Below, in pieces: positions 37,822-47,296 of a DNA stretch of 64,000 bases (within the stretch, counting starts at the first letter, position 1; every line of letters begins with the position of its first letter). A program made the position numbers and the translations under genes. The notes under the pieces are model-generated. The model made no database searches. It worked only from the letters and a program-made list of their open reading frames with translations, and was not told the origin of the DNA. The stretch is from Carnobacterium funditum DSM 5970 (lineage in GTDB: Bacteria > Bacillota > Bacilli > Lactobacillales > Carnobacteriaceae), in the NCBI RefSeq assembly GCF_000744185.1, contig NZ_JQLL01000001.1, positions 1,302,001 to 1,366,000 on the forward strand, read 5' to 3'.

Positions 37822-38697
37822 ATGACTATCTTAGTTACAGGAGCCACAGGTTTATTAGGAACAAAAGTTGTTGAGGCCTTGTTAAGAAAAGGTGTCCCTG
37901 CAGAAAGTATAGCAGTTGCCGTTCGTGATCCAAAAAAAGCTCAAGATTTTGCAGTAAAAGGCGTTGATGTTCGTCAAGCTGACTATGAAGATATCGAGTC
38001 TTTAGAACGTGCTTTTACTGGTGTAGACCGTTTACTCTTAATTTCCTCTCAAGGAGATAATAACACCCGTATCACACATCACAAAAATGCTGTGTTTTCA
38101 GCTAAAGCAGCTGGAGTCCATTTCATTGCTTATACAAGTTGTAGCAAGCCTCAAACCAGTCACTTACCTATCGCTGAGGTTCATCGTATCACAGAAAAAA
38201 TGATCCATGAAACAGGCATCCCTTATTCTTTTTTACGTAATAATTGGTACATTGAGAATGAGATAGATACTTTGAAAGCAATACTAGACGGTGCTCCCTT
38301 AGTAACATCAGCAGGAGACGGGCAGGTAGGTTGGGTTCCTCGAATAGACTATGCTGAAGCTGCTGCAGCTGTTTTAAGCACAGAGGATCATAAAAACACT
38401 ATTTATGAATTATCCGGAATCCCTTCCACTTATGAAGACATGGCAATAGCTTTATCCAGTCTTTTAGATAAGGAAGTTCCTCTTTTACAAGTAAATGACC
38501 AAGAATATCGACAATTTTTAATTGAACAAGGTTTCCCGGAAGGGTATCTTGATTTCTATGTTGAAGTTCAACAAGCCATCAGACAAGGCGATTTAACTAT
38601 TGAAAGTTCTGATTTATCTTCATTGCTTAACCGACCAGCTATAACATTACAAGAATCTTTAACTGAAATCATCCATAAATTCCGTTCTTCAAAATAA
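37822..38697 (+). CDS. NAD(P)-binding SDR, NmrA/QorB-like
   Basis: A 291-residue atypical SDR resembling quinone oxidoreductase 2 (QorB/YtfG). It has VTGATGLLG at about 5-13 and LLLISSQGDN near 73, with a C-terminal segment like YfdH-type NmrA proteins. Expected activity is NAD(P)H-dependent quinone reduction. ATG at 37822 with AAGGAGG upstream. It is monocistronic and convergent with a LacI pseudogene. The related SDR at 8.4 kb is more distant. Confidence 0.85.
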   Translation: MTILVTGATGLLGTKVVEALLRKGVPAESIAVAVRDPKKAQDFAVKGVDVRQADYEDIESLERAFTGVDRLLLISSQGDNNTRITHHKNAVFSAKAAGVHFIAYTSCSKPQTSHLPIAEVHRITEKMIHETGIPYSFLRNNWYIENEIDTLKAILDGAPLVTSAGDGQVGWVPRIDYAEAAAAVLSTEDHKNTIYELSGIPSTYEDMAIALSSLLDKEVPLLQVNDQEYRQFLIEQGFPEGYLDFYVEVQQAIRQGDLTIESSDLSSLLNRPAITLQESLTEIIHKFRSSK

Positions 38698-38724
38698 GAG
38701 AGGGTTTTATTTGGATTAGTTGAT

Positions 38725-39667
38725 TTAGTCTGCTATTCTCTTAATAATAGAATAGGGGAAACCTTTTTTCTCCATTTTTCCACTCACTGCTAACTGAAAT
38801 GCTACACTTCCTATTTCTTTCAAATGAAAATCAACTGTTGTGAAAGATAAAACCCACTAATTGCAAGATTTTCTTGACCAATTAATAAAGGTTGTTTTAA
38901 ATGATAATCTTTAACCTATTCTATAGATTCCGCTTGCCACATGATCTCCATTAGTTACGATAGCTTCAAATTCATGGTCCTCTTTAAAGAAATAACTAGC
39001 TGCTTTTTTCCCATCTTTCATTGTTGAACAATTGCGTACGATATTTCCTTCAATTGGACTTTCAAAAACTTGTTCATAACTTTCAATATTGATTTTCGAA
39101 CTTGCACTGATTTCCTCACTACGGTTGATTGTTACTCCAACACATTTATAGTCAGCATCTTTCAGAAAATTAACTATTTCAGTGTAGGCCTTTTGACGAG
39201 CGACGTAAATACTTGGAATCGCATAATTTTGTGTGTCTTCACAACAAATAATTGGGCCATATTTAGTGTATTTTTCAATTTCCGCTAGCGAATTGCTTTT
39301 AGATGCCACTATTAAAGCATCTAGTCGCTTAGTTTTTACTTGCTCAAAATAACTTTTTTCTATTTCTGGTTCATAGTTAGTAGGTAACAGTGTTACTGCA
39401 TATTCTATTTCAAATGCCGACTCAATGACTCCGCTAATCATTTTTTCAAAATAAGAATGATTAACATTAGGGATTACAACACCTCTATTTTTGATGCCCC
39501 TAGAAATAGGTCTTTTGCTTGGCTATTTGGTGTATCATCTAACTGCTTAATAACAGCTAACATCCGTTGTTTTTTTCTTCTGATACATGTGGCTGATTAT
39601 TTAACACTCTTGATACGGTTGTTACTGAGCAGTTCGATAATCTTGCTACTTCTTTAATATTGGCCAC
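38725..39667 (-). pseudogene. LacI family regulator, multiply frameshifted
   Basis: A GTG at 39667 behind AAGGAG begins a LacI HTH (NIKEVARLSNCSVTTVSRVLNN). The frame breaks near 39570, resumes as QRMLAVIKQLDDTPNSQA, breaks again near 39500, and continues as VVIPNVNHSYFEKMISGVIESA through the effector domain to 38911. After another break the C-terminal end (DFHLKEIGSVAFQLA, ending at 38725) can still be read. At least three lesions make it nonfunctional. Its sugar regulon is unknown; no sugar operon is adjacent. Confidence 0.88.
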
Positions 39668-39748
39668 ACTTTTAGCTCCTTTTTTCGATAGTACTCATTT
39701 CAAGCAATTATAGCCTTCCCTTTCAAATAAATACAAAATATAAAAAAA

Positions 39749-39812
39749 TATACTAAGGGTAGCAGTATAGAGACCACGACGATGGAATCTATGCTGCTAC
39801 TCTTAGTATGTA
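39749..39812 (-). terminator. Terminator of the surface-protein gene
   Basis: A long imperfect inverted repeat (ATACTAAG.GTAGCAG.ATAGA paired with its complement) is followed on the minus strand by ATTTTTTTAT. Confidence 0.75.
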
Positions 39813-39825
39813 TTACCATTCAACA

Positions 39826-41187
39826 TTAGTACTTATACAATAAACCTGACATTGTAAGTGTTCCTATCAACACAATTGTAGCTAAAATAACAAAATCACT
39901 ACCTTCAACCTCTTCTTTTTCACTTGTTTCATCTGCCTTATCTGTCTCTGTTTCTAGAGAACCACCCAGCGAGGCCTTTGTTTCTGATACTTCAGATTCT
40001 ATGATGACATTAGTTGAATCTTCTGTCGAACCTTGGGAAGAGGACTCTTCAGGTTGGATCGGCAAGACCGAAACAATTTTGTCTTTGTCTTCTTTTATAA
40101 AAGGTTTGGGTGTATTATTTTCAGAACTTACTTGATCGTGATTGTCTTCCTCTGTTTCACTATCTGGTTCAGGTTTTTGCTCTACTTTTTCTACTAATTC
40201 TTTCTTGGGATAAATATTTTTTTCAATAGACAGATAGACACCCTCGCTATCCGTTATCGTCAAAAAAAATACCTTCCCTATAGGAATATCGGATAGTGCT
40301 TGATCATCAAATGTAAAATTCCCTTCTTTATCCGAAACAACTTCAAACAATATCTGATTTAAGTAAGTCCCTTTTATTTTAGAATTTGGTATTGTTTTAC
40401 CCAAATAACTCTTCATTTCTTGATAAACGTTTGGTAAGATTGTTGCCTTTCTTATTTCAGCTATTCTCATTTCCCATTCCTTAGTAGGCTTTAAAACCGT
40501 TCTTTCGAGCACAGTCATCATTCCGTTAGATACGAAAACAAATTGAAGGCTCTCACCTACTTGTCGTTCTGTTTGATTTTTATCAAATACCCAGTTAAAT
40601 GCTCCAGTTATAGAATCTGAATAAATGGGCTTTGTCATCTGTCCTTCACTAACTAGATAAACTGCTGTATCTAAAGCTGTTTTACCGCTGACTTCCTTTG
40701 TATGCGTATAGATATCGGATAGCGTTGTTACTGTTTCAAATTCTTTTTCTTGCGGAGTATCTTCCGTAGAAAGTATGATTTCTGCACCAGGACTTTTCTC
40801 TAAAACTACTTTTTCAATCTGTTCTTTGAAGCTTTCTTTTCCATTTCCAGTAACATTAAAAATTAGTTTATCTCCAACTTTAATCGTGTATTGACTGAAA
40901 TCTATAATAAAGTTTCCACTAGAAGCTACCGGAATGTCTACTGTTTTCTCTTCTTGACCTCTGATGCTTAGCGATAACGTTAATTTAGGAGCTAATTTAC
41001 CGTTATAAATTAAGGTGTTTTCATGGATATCCGCAATATAAGCACTTTCATTTTGGACTAATTCATTTTTTTCGTTAACTTCATTTATCCTATTGCTTTC
41101 TTCTGCATAAACAACTGGAACTGGTCTAACAAACAGAATTGTACACACTATACTAACCAACCAGTAATATGTATTCATTTTTTTCAT
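39826..41187 (-). CDS. Secreted, membrane-anchored surface protein without LPXTG
   Basis: A 453-residue extracellular protein. It has an N-terminal signal peptide (hydrophobic about 8-26, cleavage probably after VVYA), repeated beta-rich Ig-like segments (about 50-340, with recurring NG/GNFxFD turns), an acidic Ser/Glu/Thr-rich stalk (about 345-425) and a C-terminal hydrophobic helix ending in KY. No LPXTG sortase signal is seen before that helix, so it is probably held by the helix itself. I do not recognise a specific function; adhesion is a guess. It follows the zinc-binding lipoprotein gene on the same strand, after a terminator. Confidence 0.75.
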   Translation of the reverse strand: MKKMNTYYWLVSIVCTILFVRPVPVVYAEESNRINEVNEKNELVQNESAYIADIHENTLIYNGKLAPKLTLSLSIRGQEEKTVDIPVASSGNFIIDFSQYTIKVGDKLIFNVTGNGKESFKEQIEKVVLEKSPGAEIILSTEDTPQEKEFETVTTLSDIYTHTKEVSGKTALDTAVYLVSEGQMTKPIYSDSITGAFNWVFDKNQTERQVGESLQFVFVSNGMMTVLERTVLKPTKEWEMRIAEIRKATILPNVYQEMKSYLGKTIPNSKIKGTYLNQILFEVVSDKEGNFTFDDQALSDIPIGKVFFLTITDSEGVYLSIEKNIYPKKELVEKVEQKPEPDSETEEDNHDQVSSENNTPKPFIKEDKDKIVSVLPIQPEESSSQGSTEDSTNVIIESEVSETKASLGGSLETETDKADETSEKEEVEGSDFVILATIVLIGTLTMSGLLYKY

Positions 41188-41317
41188 GCTCTTACCCTTT
41201 CTCTTTTACCAATAGAATAAAAAATTAGGAGATTTACTATTCTTGACTAGTTTTATTTTTAGTATCAAACTTACTTTATTAAAAAAGGTCATTACTTATG
41301 GCATTTACCAGTTTAAC

Positions 41318-41381
41318 ACAAAAAACTGTTCACTTTAACTACAATCCAAACAAAAAATAGGTGTAGTTAACGTAAACAGTT
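41318..41381 (-). terminator. Terminator of the AdcA-like gene
   Basis: Arms at 41324-41342 and 41363-41381 pair at 17 of 19 positions; TTTTTTG follows on the minus strand. Confidence 0.8.
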
Positions 41382-41395
41382 AAGCTTTAATTCTA

Positions 41396-42355
41396 TTATC
41401 GGATACTTTTTTTCAATGATTCAAGATTATTTTTCATTACTTGAATATAATCCGTTCCAGCATCTTGTTCTTTTTGCGAGACACCTTCAATTGGATCTAA
41501 AATGGCTAATTCTATATTAGCTTCTGTTGCTAACGTTTCTGCTATTTTTGAAGAAGTATTATTTTCAAAATAAATGTAGCGAACATTATTTTTTTTCGCA
41601 TATTCTGATATTTCAGCTAATTTTGCTGGACTCGGCTCTGTTTCAGATGACAGACCAGATATTGAAACTTGAGTTAAATTATACTGATTAGCCAAATAGG
41701 CAAAAGCAGCATGCTGTGTAACAAATGTTCTATTTTCAGCATTTTCAAAAGCTGTTTTAAATTCTTGATCCAAATTCATTAATTTCTGACTATACTCTGA
41801 AGCATTCTCTTTGTAAACAATAGCATTTTCTTCATCTGCTTTTGCCAATCCTAATTGGATATTTTCTACTTCAACTTGCGCTAAAACTGGATTCAACCAT
41901 ACATGAGGATCTATAACTTGTTCGAATTCTTCTTCAGCATGCTCATCATCCTCTTTAGTTTCTGTGCTATTTATAAATTCAATTCCTTTGCTTGCGTTTA
42001 TGACGGTTACTTTATTTGTATCAATTGCTTCAAGTGTGCTAGGTACCCAAGTTTCCATCTCTTTACTGTTGTAAATAAAAACATCCGCATCTTGAATAGC
42101 AGCAACCACTTTTGCGCTCGGTTCAAAACCATGCGACTCTGTCCCCGCTGGAAGTAACATCGAAACTTCTGCATTATCTTGTACAATATTTTTTGTGAAA
42201 TCATAGATTGGATAAAAAGTTGTCACAACTTTTAATTTTGTTTTTTCTTCATTATTATTTTTTTCTACTTCAGAATCTGTGTTTCCACAAGCACTTAATA
42301 ATAGCAACAATGCTATTCCTAATGCCGGTATAACTAATCGTTTGTTTTTTTTCAT
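41396..42355 (-). CDS. Zinc/manganese ABC transporter substrate-binding lipoprotein (AdcA/ZnuA-like)
   Basis: A cluster A-I metal-binding protein of 319 residues. The lipobox LLSAC gives lipidation at about Cys23. Metal ligands expected in ZnuA/AdcA are visible: SHGFEPS near 75, a short acidic loop DDEHAEEE near 136, DPHVWLNP near 148 and VTQHAAFAYL near 213. No ABC ATPase or permease genes are adjacent, so it must share one encoded elsewhere. The ATG at 42355 is chosen, as the TTG upstream abuts the SD. A Zur-like box precedes it, pointing to zinc. Confidence 0.9.
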   Translation of the reverse strand: MKKNKRLVIPALGIALLLLLSACGNTDSEVEKNNNEEKTKLKVVTTFYPIYDFTKNIVQDNAEVSMLLPAGTESHGFEPSAKVVAAIQDADVFIYNSKEMETWVPSTLEAIDTNKVTVINASKGIEFINSTETKEDDEHAEEEFEQVIDPHVWLNPVLAQVEVENIQLGLAKADEENAIVYKENASEYSQKLMNLDQEFKTAFENAENRTFVTQHAAFAYLANQYNLTQVSISGLSSETEPSPAKLAEISEYAKKNNVRYIYFENNTSSKIAETLATEANIELAILDPIEGVSQKEQDAGTDYIQVMKNNLESLKKSIR

Positions 42356-42408
42356 CGTATTCTTCAACTCCTATTTTTTTATGTAAAGATCCTAATACTA
42401 TCTCTTTT

Positions 42409-42429
42409 AAATCGTAACTGTTTCGTTTT
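42409..42429. promoter_or_regulatory. Zur-like box upstream of the zinc-binding lipoprotein
   Basis: AAATCGTAA-CTG-TTTCGTTTT resembles the Gram-positive Zur dyad AAATCGTAA-N3-TTACGATTT with two mismatches, about 55 bp upstream of the start. Confidence 0.6.
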
Positions 42430-42526
42430 AAAGGATACCTTATTTCCATATAAAACACAAGCCTTTTCATACTTATCAATCTAAAAAAACAAACACGTAA
42501 ACTATCCGGCTTGTTTTCTTTATTCT

Positions 42527-43042
42527 TTATTTTAATCTCTCTAGTGCTAGCAAGTTCGTTTTCATTGCTATTGGCCCGCGATAGCCCGATATCTGGCCAT
42601 TTTTATGGACTACCCGATGACAAGGAACGATAATTAATAACGGATTTTTCCCAACAGCCGTTCCTACAGCGCGAAAAGAGCTAGGGTATCCGATTTTCTC
42701 TGCCAATCCTCCATAAGTTATCGTCTCTCCGTAAGGTATTTCACTCAATCCTGACCAAACTTTTTTTTGGAAAACCGTCCCTTTTACATCTATTGCCATA
42801 TCAAAACTTATTCTTTCTCCTTTAAAATATTCTTCTAACTGAGTAGCATAACTGACTACTTTACTCCAATTTTCTTCAAATATAACAGTAGATTTCATTT
42901 TTTTTATCCAATCTACTAATTCTTTTTCATCTTCTCCTAAAGATCCGACAAAACACAATCCTTTTTCTGTCACAGCAATATAAATAGGCCAATCTGGATT
43001 AGGTATTCTCCCATAGTAAATGAACTCATCTTCTTTATTCAT
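42527..43042 (-). CDS. ogt: Methylated-DNA--protein-cysteine methyltransferase
   Basis: A suicide repair enzyme that removes the methyl group from O6-methylguanine onto its own cysteine. The 171 residues hold the active site PCHRVV (Cys141), the preceding helix-turn-helix with SFRAVGTAVGKNP, and GYRGPIAMK after it. The N-terminal domain is short, as in Ogt. ATG at 43042 with GGGAGG upstream. Monocistronic. Confidence 0.95.
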   Translation of the reverse strand: MNKEDEFIYYGRIPNPDWPIYIAVTEKGLCFVGSLGEDEKELVDWIKKMKSTVIFEENWSKVVSYATQLEEYFKGERISFDMAIDVKGTVFQKKVWSGLSEIPYGETITYGGLAEKIGYPSSFRAVGTAVGKNPLLIIVPCHRVVHKNGQISGYRGPIAMKTNLLALERLK

Positions 43043-43150
43043 TGTTTTCCTCCCTTTTATTTTATTGTCCTACCTTTTATCCCTTATTATTTACGCTTAT
43101 TATATTATTCCTATTTGACGCACTTTCCAAATAACAACTACAGCTCTTAA

Positions 43151-43183
43151 ATTGTTACCCTGGATAGAAAAAAAGTTGACAAC
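43151..43183. promoter_or_regulatory. BirA operator upstream of birA-bioY
   Basis: ATTGTTACC-N15-GTTGACAAC resembles the BirA dyad (TTGTTAAC-N14/15-GTTAACAA). It overlaps the -35 of the promoter, as expected for biotin-dependent repression. Confidence 0.65.
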
Positions 43184-43204
43184 AGACTTGAAATTATTTA
43201 CACT
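43176..43204 (+). promoter_or_regulatory. birA-bioY promoter
   Basis: TTGACA-N17-TACACT, 19 bp upstream of birA, so the leader is short. Confidence 0.7.
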
Positions 43205-43222
43205 CATCACAGAGGTGATTAC

Positions 43223-44218
43223 ATGACAACTAAAAAACAACTCCTTACTATTTTAGAACAGCAAAAAGGGCAAACCATTTCTGGTCAAGATTTAGCTGAC
43301 TGTATAAACGTCTCACGTACTTCTATCTGGAAAGCCATCTCCACTCTACGAAAAGAAGGATATCTTATTGAAGCAACAACAAATAAAGGTTACCGTCTTT
43401 CTACAGAATCTGATTTATTATCCAGTGAGGCTATTCGTCCTTTATTGATAGCCAATTTAAGAAACCAGCCTTTTTACGTATTTAAAGCAATCGAATCAAC
43501 CAATCAAGAAGCCAAAAAAATAGCTGCTGAACACCCAGCTGAACCAGCCATCATTCTTTCCGAAGAGCAAACAAAAGGCAAGGGTCGACTGGGTAGATTC
43601 TTTTACTCGCCACCCAAAACAGGAATTTATATGAGTTTGATTTTGAAACCCAATTTAACAACTACGGATGCAACATTAGTCACAACGGCTGCTGCAGTTG
43701 CTGTTTGTTTGGCCATTGAAAAAATAACGACAAAGAAACCAAAAATTAAATGGGTAAATGATATCTACTTAGACGACTATAAAATTTCCGGTATTTTAAC
43801 TGAAGCTGTCACTAATTTTGAAAATGGAACAATCGATACCATCATCTTAGGAATTGGATTAAATTTCAGAACTCCTATTGTTGGTTTTCCAACAGAATTA
43901 AAACCTATTGCAGGGAGCTTATTGTCTGAAGAGCATACTGAAATAACACGTAATAATTTAATTGCAGAAATAATAAATCAATTTTATCAAATCTATCAAG
44001 ATATTGGAAAAAGAGACTTTCTTAATGATTACAAAGAACGTTGCTTTGTCTTTGGTAAAACAATTAACTTTAAACAAGGGAAACAAGAATTTAACGCCAT
44101 TCCAATTGATATCGATCAACAAGGTGGACTAGTTGTAAAAATGAAAGATGGCCAACTCCGTACTTTATCTTATGGTGAGATAGCCATCCAACGTCCATTC
44201 AATCAAAAAGGAGAATAA
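43223..44218 (+). CDS. birA: Bifunctional biotin-protein ligase/biotin operon repressor
   Basis: A 331-residue bifunctional BirA. The N-terminal winged helix (about 1-60, SGQDLADCINVSRTSIWKAI) binds DNA; the central ligase domain has KGKGRLGRFF (about 115-124), the biotinyl-AMP loop, and KWVNDIYLDDYKISGIL near 176. The SH3-like C-terminal domain follows. It is first in an operon with bioY, 4 bp downstream. It probably autoregulates through the upstream dyad. Confidence 0.96.
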   Translation: MTTKKQLLTILEQQKGQTISGQDLADCINVSRTSIWKAISTLRKEGYLIEATTNKGYRLSTESDLLSSEAIRPLLIANLRNQPFYVFKAIESTNQEAKKIAAEHPAEPAIILSEEQTKGKGRLGRFFYSPPKTGIYMSLILKPNLTTTDATLVTTAAAVAVCLAIEKITTKKPKIKWVNDIYLDDYKISGILTEAVTNFENGTIDTIILGIGLNFRTPIVGFPTELKPIAGSLLSEEHTEITRNNLIAEIINQFYQIYQDIGKRDFLNDYKERCFVFGKTINFKQGKQEFNAIPIDIDQQGGLVVKMKDGQLRTLSYGEIAIQRPFNQKGE

Positions 44219-44222
44219 CAAC

Positions 44223-44759
44223 ATGAAATTAAGCGCAAGAGACATCACTTATTGCAGTATTATGGCGGCACTAACCTTCCTAAGCGGATTTCTTATTATT
44301 CCACTTGGACCTATTCCGTTAACCCTACAAACATTATTTGTTTTATTAACTGGATTAATTTTATCAAAAAGAAATGCCTTACTATCCCAAGGAATCCATC
44401 TTCTTTTAGCTTTATTAATAGGGGGATTCCAAGCATTGCTTAGTCCCAGTTTTGGTTTTGTTTTTGGATTTACAGTTGGAGCCTACGTCATCGCATTTAT
44501 TTTAGAAAAATATGGTTTTACTGCTAAAATTGCATCGTTAGCCGTGCTTATCGGTTCTATTGTTATCTATTCAGTCGGATTACCATATATGGCAATTATT
44601 TTAAACAGTTACCTAGGAGGGACTTTCTCTATCGTTCAGATTTTACAAATGGGATTATTTATCTTCATTCCAGGCGATCTTTTCAAGGCAATAACAGCCG
44701 TTGTTATTGGTCTACGCTTACAAGGAAAGGTAGCTCGTGCTCAATCACATATTAACTAA
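44223..44759 (+). CDS. bioY: Biotin transporter BioY (ECF S component)
   Basis: A 178-residue membrane protein with six hydrophobic segments that binds biotin for an energy-coupling factor transporter. The family motifs FLIIPLGPIPLTLQT (N-terminal), and GFVFGFTVGAYVIAFI are present. ATG 4 bp after birA with AAGGAG. No ECF ATPases are nearby; they are presumably shared. With no biotin synthesis genes in sight, uptake seems important. Confidence 0.95.
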   Translation: MKLSARDITYCSIMAALTFLSGFLIIPLGPIPLTLQTLFVLLTGLILSKRNALLSQGIHLLLALLIGGFQALLSPSFGFVFGFTVGAYVIAFILEKYGFTAKIASLAVLIGSIVIYSVGLPYMAIILNSYLGGTFSIVQILQMGLFIFIPGDLFKAITAVVIGLRLQGKVARAQSHIN

Positions 44760-44805
44760 ACCATCTATTTTTTATTTTTAATTATCAGATCTTTCAAATT
44801 AAATT

Positions 44806-44865
44806 ATCCTGTTTAATCAATCATTACTCTAATAGTATTGAAAAATTAGACAGGATTTTTTAACT
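44806..44865 (+). terminator. birA-bioY terminator
   Basis: Arms ATCCTGTTTAAT and ATTAGACAGGAT with an AT-rich loop, then TTTTTT on the plus strand. Confidence 0.7.
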
Positions 44866-44886
44866 CTTCTCTAGTTTGTCTACTCT

Positions 44887-46098
44887 TTAGTCAAACTTTC
44901 CTGAAACAAGCTTTCCTTTAAACATAACTACTCTTTCTGGACAAATACGTGCAATTAAGTGCGCAGAACTCGCTGCTTTTGTAAATAAAAAGTCAGCTTG
45001 ATCCCCTATTTTTGGCCATTGTTGCTGGCCTTTTTTATTTAAAGGAGTTCGCCCATTTGAAACTAAAGAATAAGCTTGCGCTAATGACCTTTCATCTTTC
45101 ATCGAAAAGACTTCCGCAGCGCGGCTTGCTCTTTCAATTAAATCACCAGAACCAAATGGACTCCAATGGTCATTAATATTGTCATTCACTACTCGCACTT
45201 TTACACCGTTTTCTTGGAGTAATAAAATAGGTAAAACAGTTGTATCAATCGGGATTGTCGTATTAATCCCTATCTCAGCTTCGGCTAAACGTTTTGCAAT
45301 CATTTGAATCGTTTGTTCATCTCCGTCAGCTAAAGCAAGCGCATGACTAATCTGAACTTTTCCTTCTAATTGATATTTTTTTGTGTAGTCAATGATTCGC
45401 TTAATTTCAAATAATCCTAATGTCCCTCGATCATGCAGATGATAATCAATTTCCCTATAATAATGACTGGCTAATGTAAAAGTCGTATGCAACGATTTCT
45501 CTATGTCTCCATCAATCGTTGCCGGGTCCAAGCCTCCTAATATAAATTTATCATCACTAGCTAAAGCGCTTCTTAATAAGCCTTGTTCTTCTGTTATTAA
45601 CGTACCGTGTTGTGGAAAAACAACCATTTCATAATCTAAACGGTGTTTATTCTCTTCTAAAACCTTTTTTATACAAGCCATATTATCTAAGCCTATAACA
45701 GAATCCACATTTGTTTGAACTCTTAAAAAAGTAGCTCCTTTGTCGCAAATTAAATCAATCAACGCTTGTGCTTTTTTTGGTGTTTCAGGAAGAAAATCTT
45801 TTAAAAATCCTTTCTCTTCTTGAATCCGCTCCACTACTCCCGAAGCTGGTACAACAGCCTGCCATTCTCCGCCAAAATATCCTTTATCCAAATGAATATG
45901 GTTGTCTTGCAGAGAGGGTAAAGCTAAGTACCCTTTAGCATCAATTGTATCTCTATTATTCTCTTGCTTTTTTTGGGAAATCGTCTTAATTTCCCCATTT
46001 TCTACTTCTAAAGCAAACTCAGCTGTAGTGGTTATAAATTTTTTCGGACTAACTTCTTCATAGCCTGTCTCTAAATAAACATTCTTAATCCAAACCAT
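44887..46098 (-). CDS. Amidohydrolase family protein, cytosine deaminase-like
   Basis: A 403-residue metal-dependent hydrolase. The metal-binding DNHIHLDKGY near 64-73, HGTL near 168, YHLHDRGTLG near 225 and SHALAL near 250 follow the cytosine deaminase (CodA/ATZ) branch, and VVNDNINDHWSPFG near 305 carries the catalytic Asp. The true substrate is uncertain; many such proteins are annotated as deaminases of pyrimidines or related ureido compounds. ATG at 46098 with AAGGAG. Monocistronic. Confidence 0.85.
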   Translation of the reverse strand: MVWIKNVYLETGYEEVSPKKFITTTAEFALEVENGEIKTISQKKQENNRDTIDAKGYLALPSLQDNHIHLDKGYFGGEWQAVVPASGVVERIQEEKGFLKDFLPETPKKAQALIDLICDKGATFLRVQTNVDSVIGLDNMACIKKVLEENKHRLDYEMVVFPQHGTLITEEQGLLRSALASDDKFILGGLDPATIDGDIEKSLHTTFTLASHYYREIDYHLHDRGTLGLFEIKRIIDYTKKYQLEGKVQISHALALADGDEQTIQMIAKRLAEAEIGINTTIPIDTTVLPILLLQENGVKVRVVNDNINDHWSPFGSGDLIERASRAAEVFSMKDERSLAQAYSLVSNGRTPLNKKGQQQWPKIGDQADFLFTKAASSAHLIARICPERVVMFKGKLVSGKFD

Positions 46099-46284
46099 AT
46101 CTGTCGTCTCCTTTTTTATTTTCTGTTTTTTGAAATAAGTGGCTAGTTATCTTATTGGATCTTTATTTAAAGGCCTAAGGATTTTTTAATACACTATCAC
46201 CATACACCACAAAAAGAAAACATGTCCATCTATTTGCATTTAAACTAAGAAGCTACTTTTTATTTGCTTATTTAATTGAAAAAA

Positions 46285-46331
46285 GAAAAAGATACTCACT
46301 TCTTCTTTTAGAAAAAGTGGGTATCTTCTAG
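46285..46331 (-). terminator. Terminator after the copA remnant
   Basis: Arms AAGATACTCACTT (46289-46301) and AAGTGGGTATCTT (46315-46327), then a T-rich run on the minus strand. Confidence 0.65.
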
Positions 46332-46342
46332 TTCTCTTCTCT

Positions 46343-46817
46343 TTAAATAGATTTTGGTTTAAACCTCTTCAACCGCAAAGCATTTAATAAAACCGATACG
46401 AAACTAAACCTCATAGCTATTCTTGCACATAACGGATTCAATAACTGTCCTCCAAAGAGATAAAGAACATCCACTGCAACAGGTATGCCCACTATAGTGT
46501 AAACAAAGGCCCAAAACAAATTTTCTTTTATGTTTTTAATGATAGCTTTACTTAACTCAATGGCTGTTGGAACATCCATTAGTTTGCTTCTCATTAGAAC
46601 AATATCTGCAGATTCGATAGCACAAACTGTTCCTGAACTGTTAGTAATTCCGATATCGACCCATCTGATGCATTCGTTCAATGGCTTTAATCCTACTTTC
46701 TTTAATGGTATTTGCTATCAAAACCCTGGCACTTTTTTAAAAGCTTTTTCTACAGTTTGCGAACAAGACGCTCAATACACCCCTTCAATCGCAATTGTTT
46801 TATTAACCCTCTTTTTT
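46343..46817 (-). pseudogene. copA: Copper-transporting P-type ATPase CopA, internally deleted remnant
   Basis: After an intact SD (AAGGAGGG near 46830) a HMA metal-binding start can be read (KTIAIEGVY-stop-ASCSQTVEKAFKKVPG) without a normal start codon. It is joined directly to the C-terminal end of a CopA ATPase: AIESADIVLMRS, DVPTAIELSKAIIKNIKENLFWAF, GIPVAVDVLYLFGG and VSVLLNALRLKRF, ending at 46343. The central phosphorylation and ATP-binding domains (DKTGT region) are gone and stops are present. A functional CopA is about 700-800 residues, so this is dead. Confidence 0.9.
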
Positions 46818-46839
46818 CCCTCCTTAAATTATCCTTTCT

Positions 46840-47277
46840 TTATTTACAGCAATCACATTGACCCTTGACGCAATTGCATGCTATTTCATTTACTGCTTGC
46901 TTCTTTTTCTCTTCTAAAACCTGTGTTAACAACTTTATATCTTCATGACTCAAGGTCGCCTCTGTTAATATGTTCGCTAGTGTTTTCCCTATTTTTTTAT
47001 TGCAGATATGTGAGAACACATCCAGTGTCACTTTTTTAACGCTATCTTCTTCACTAACAGTAGGAGTGTAAATAAACTTATTACCATCTGCTTCTGTTGC
47101 TAACAAACCTTTTTCAACCAATCTTCCTATCAACGTTTTTATCGTTGTTGGCTTCCAGTTCATCTTATCTTTCAATACGTTTATAATTTCTTTACTTGCC
47201 GCAAACTTAGCTGTCCATACAACCCGCATCACTTCCCATTCAGCATCTGTTATCGTTGTTTTTAGTTTAGCTGTCAT
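46840..47277 (-). CDS. copY: CopY/BlaI-type copper-responsive repressor
   Basis: A 145-residue winged-helix repressor. The N-terminal DNA-binding part has TITDAEWEVMRVVW and TTIKTLIGRLVEKGLL, and the C-terminus carries the CopY metal-binding motif CNCVKGQCDCCK. In Enterococcus hirae copper displaces zinc from this site and releases the cop operon. The ATG at 47277 is preceded by GAGGG. Its usual downstream target, copA, is destroyed here, so the repressor may now control only itself and any cop boxes elsewhere. Confidence 0.93.
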   Translation of the reverse strand: MTAKLKTTITDAEWEVMRVVWTAKFAASKEIINVLKDKMNWKPTTIKTLIGRLVEKGLLATEADGNKFIYTPTVSEEDSVKKVTLDVFSHICNKKIGKTLANILTEATLSHEDIKLLTQVLEEKKKQAVNEIACNCVKGQCDCCK

Positions 47278-47296
47278 AGCTATCCCTCTTTCCATT

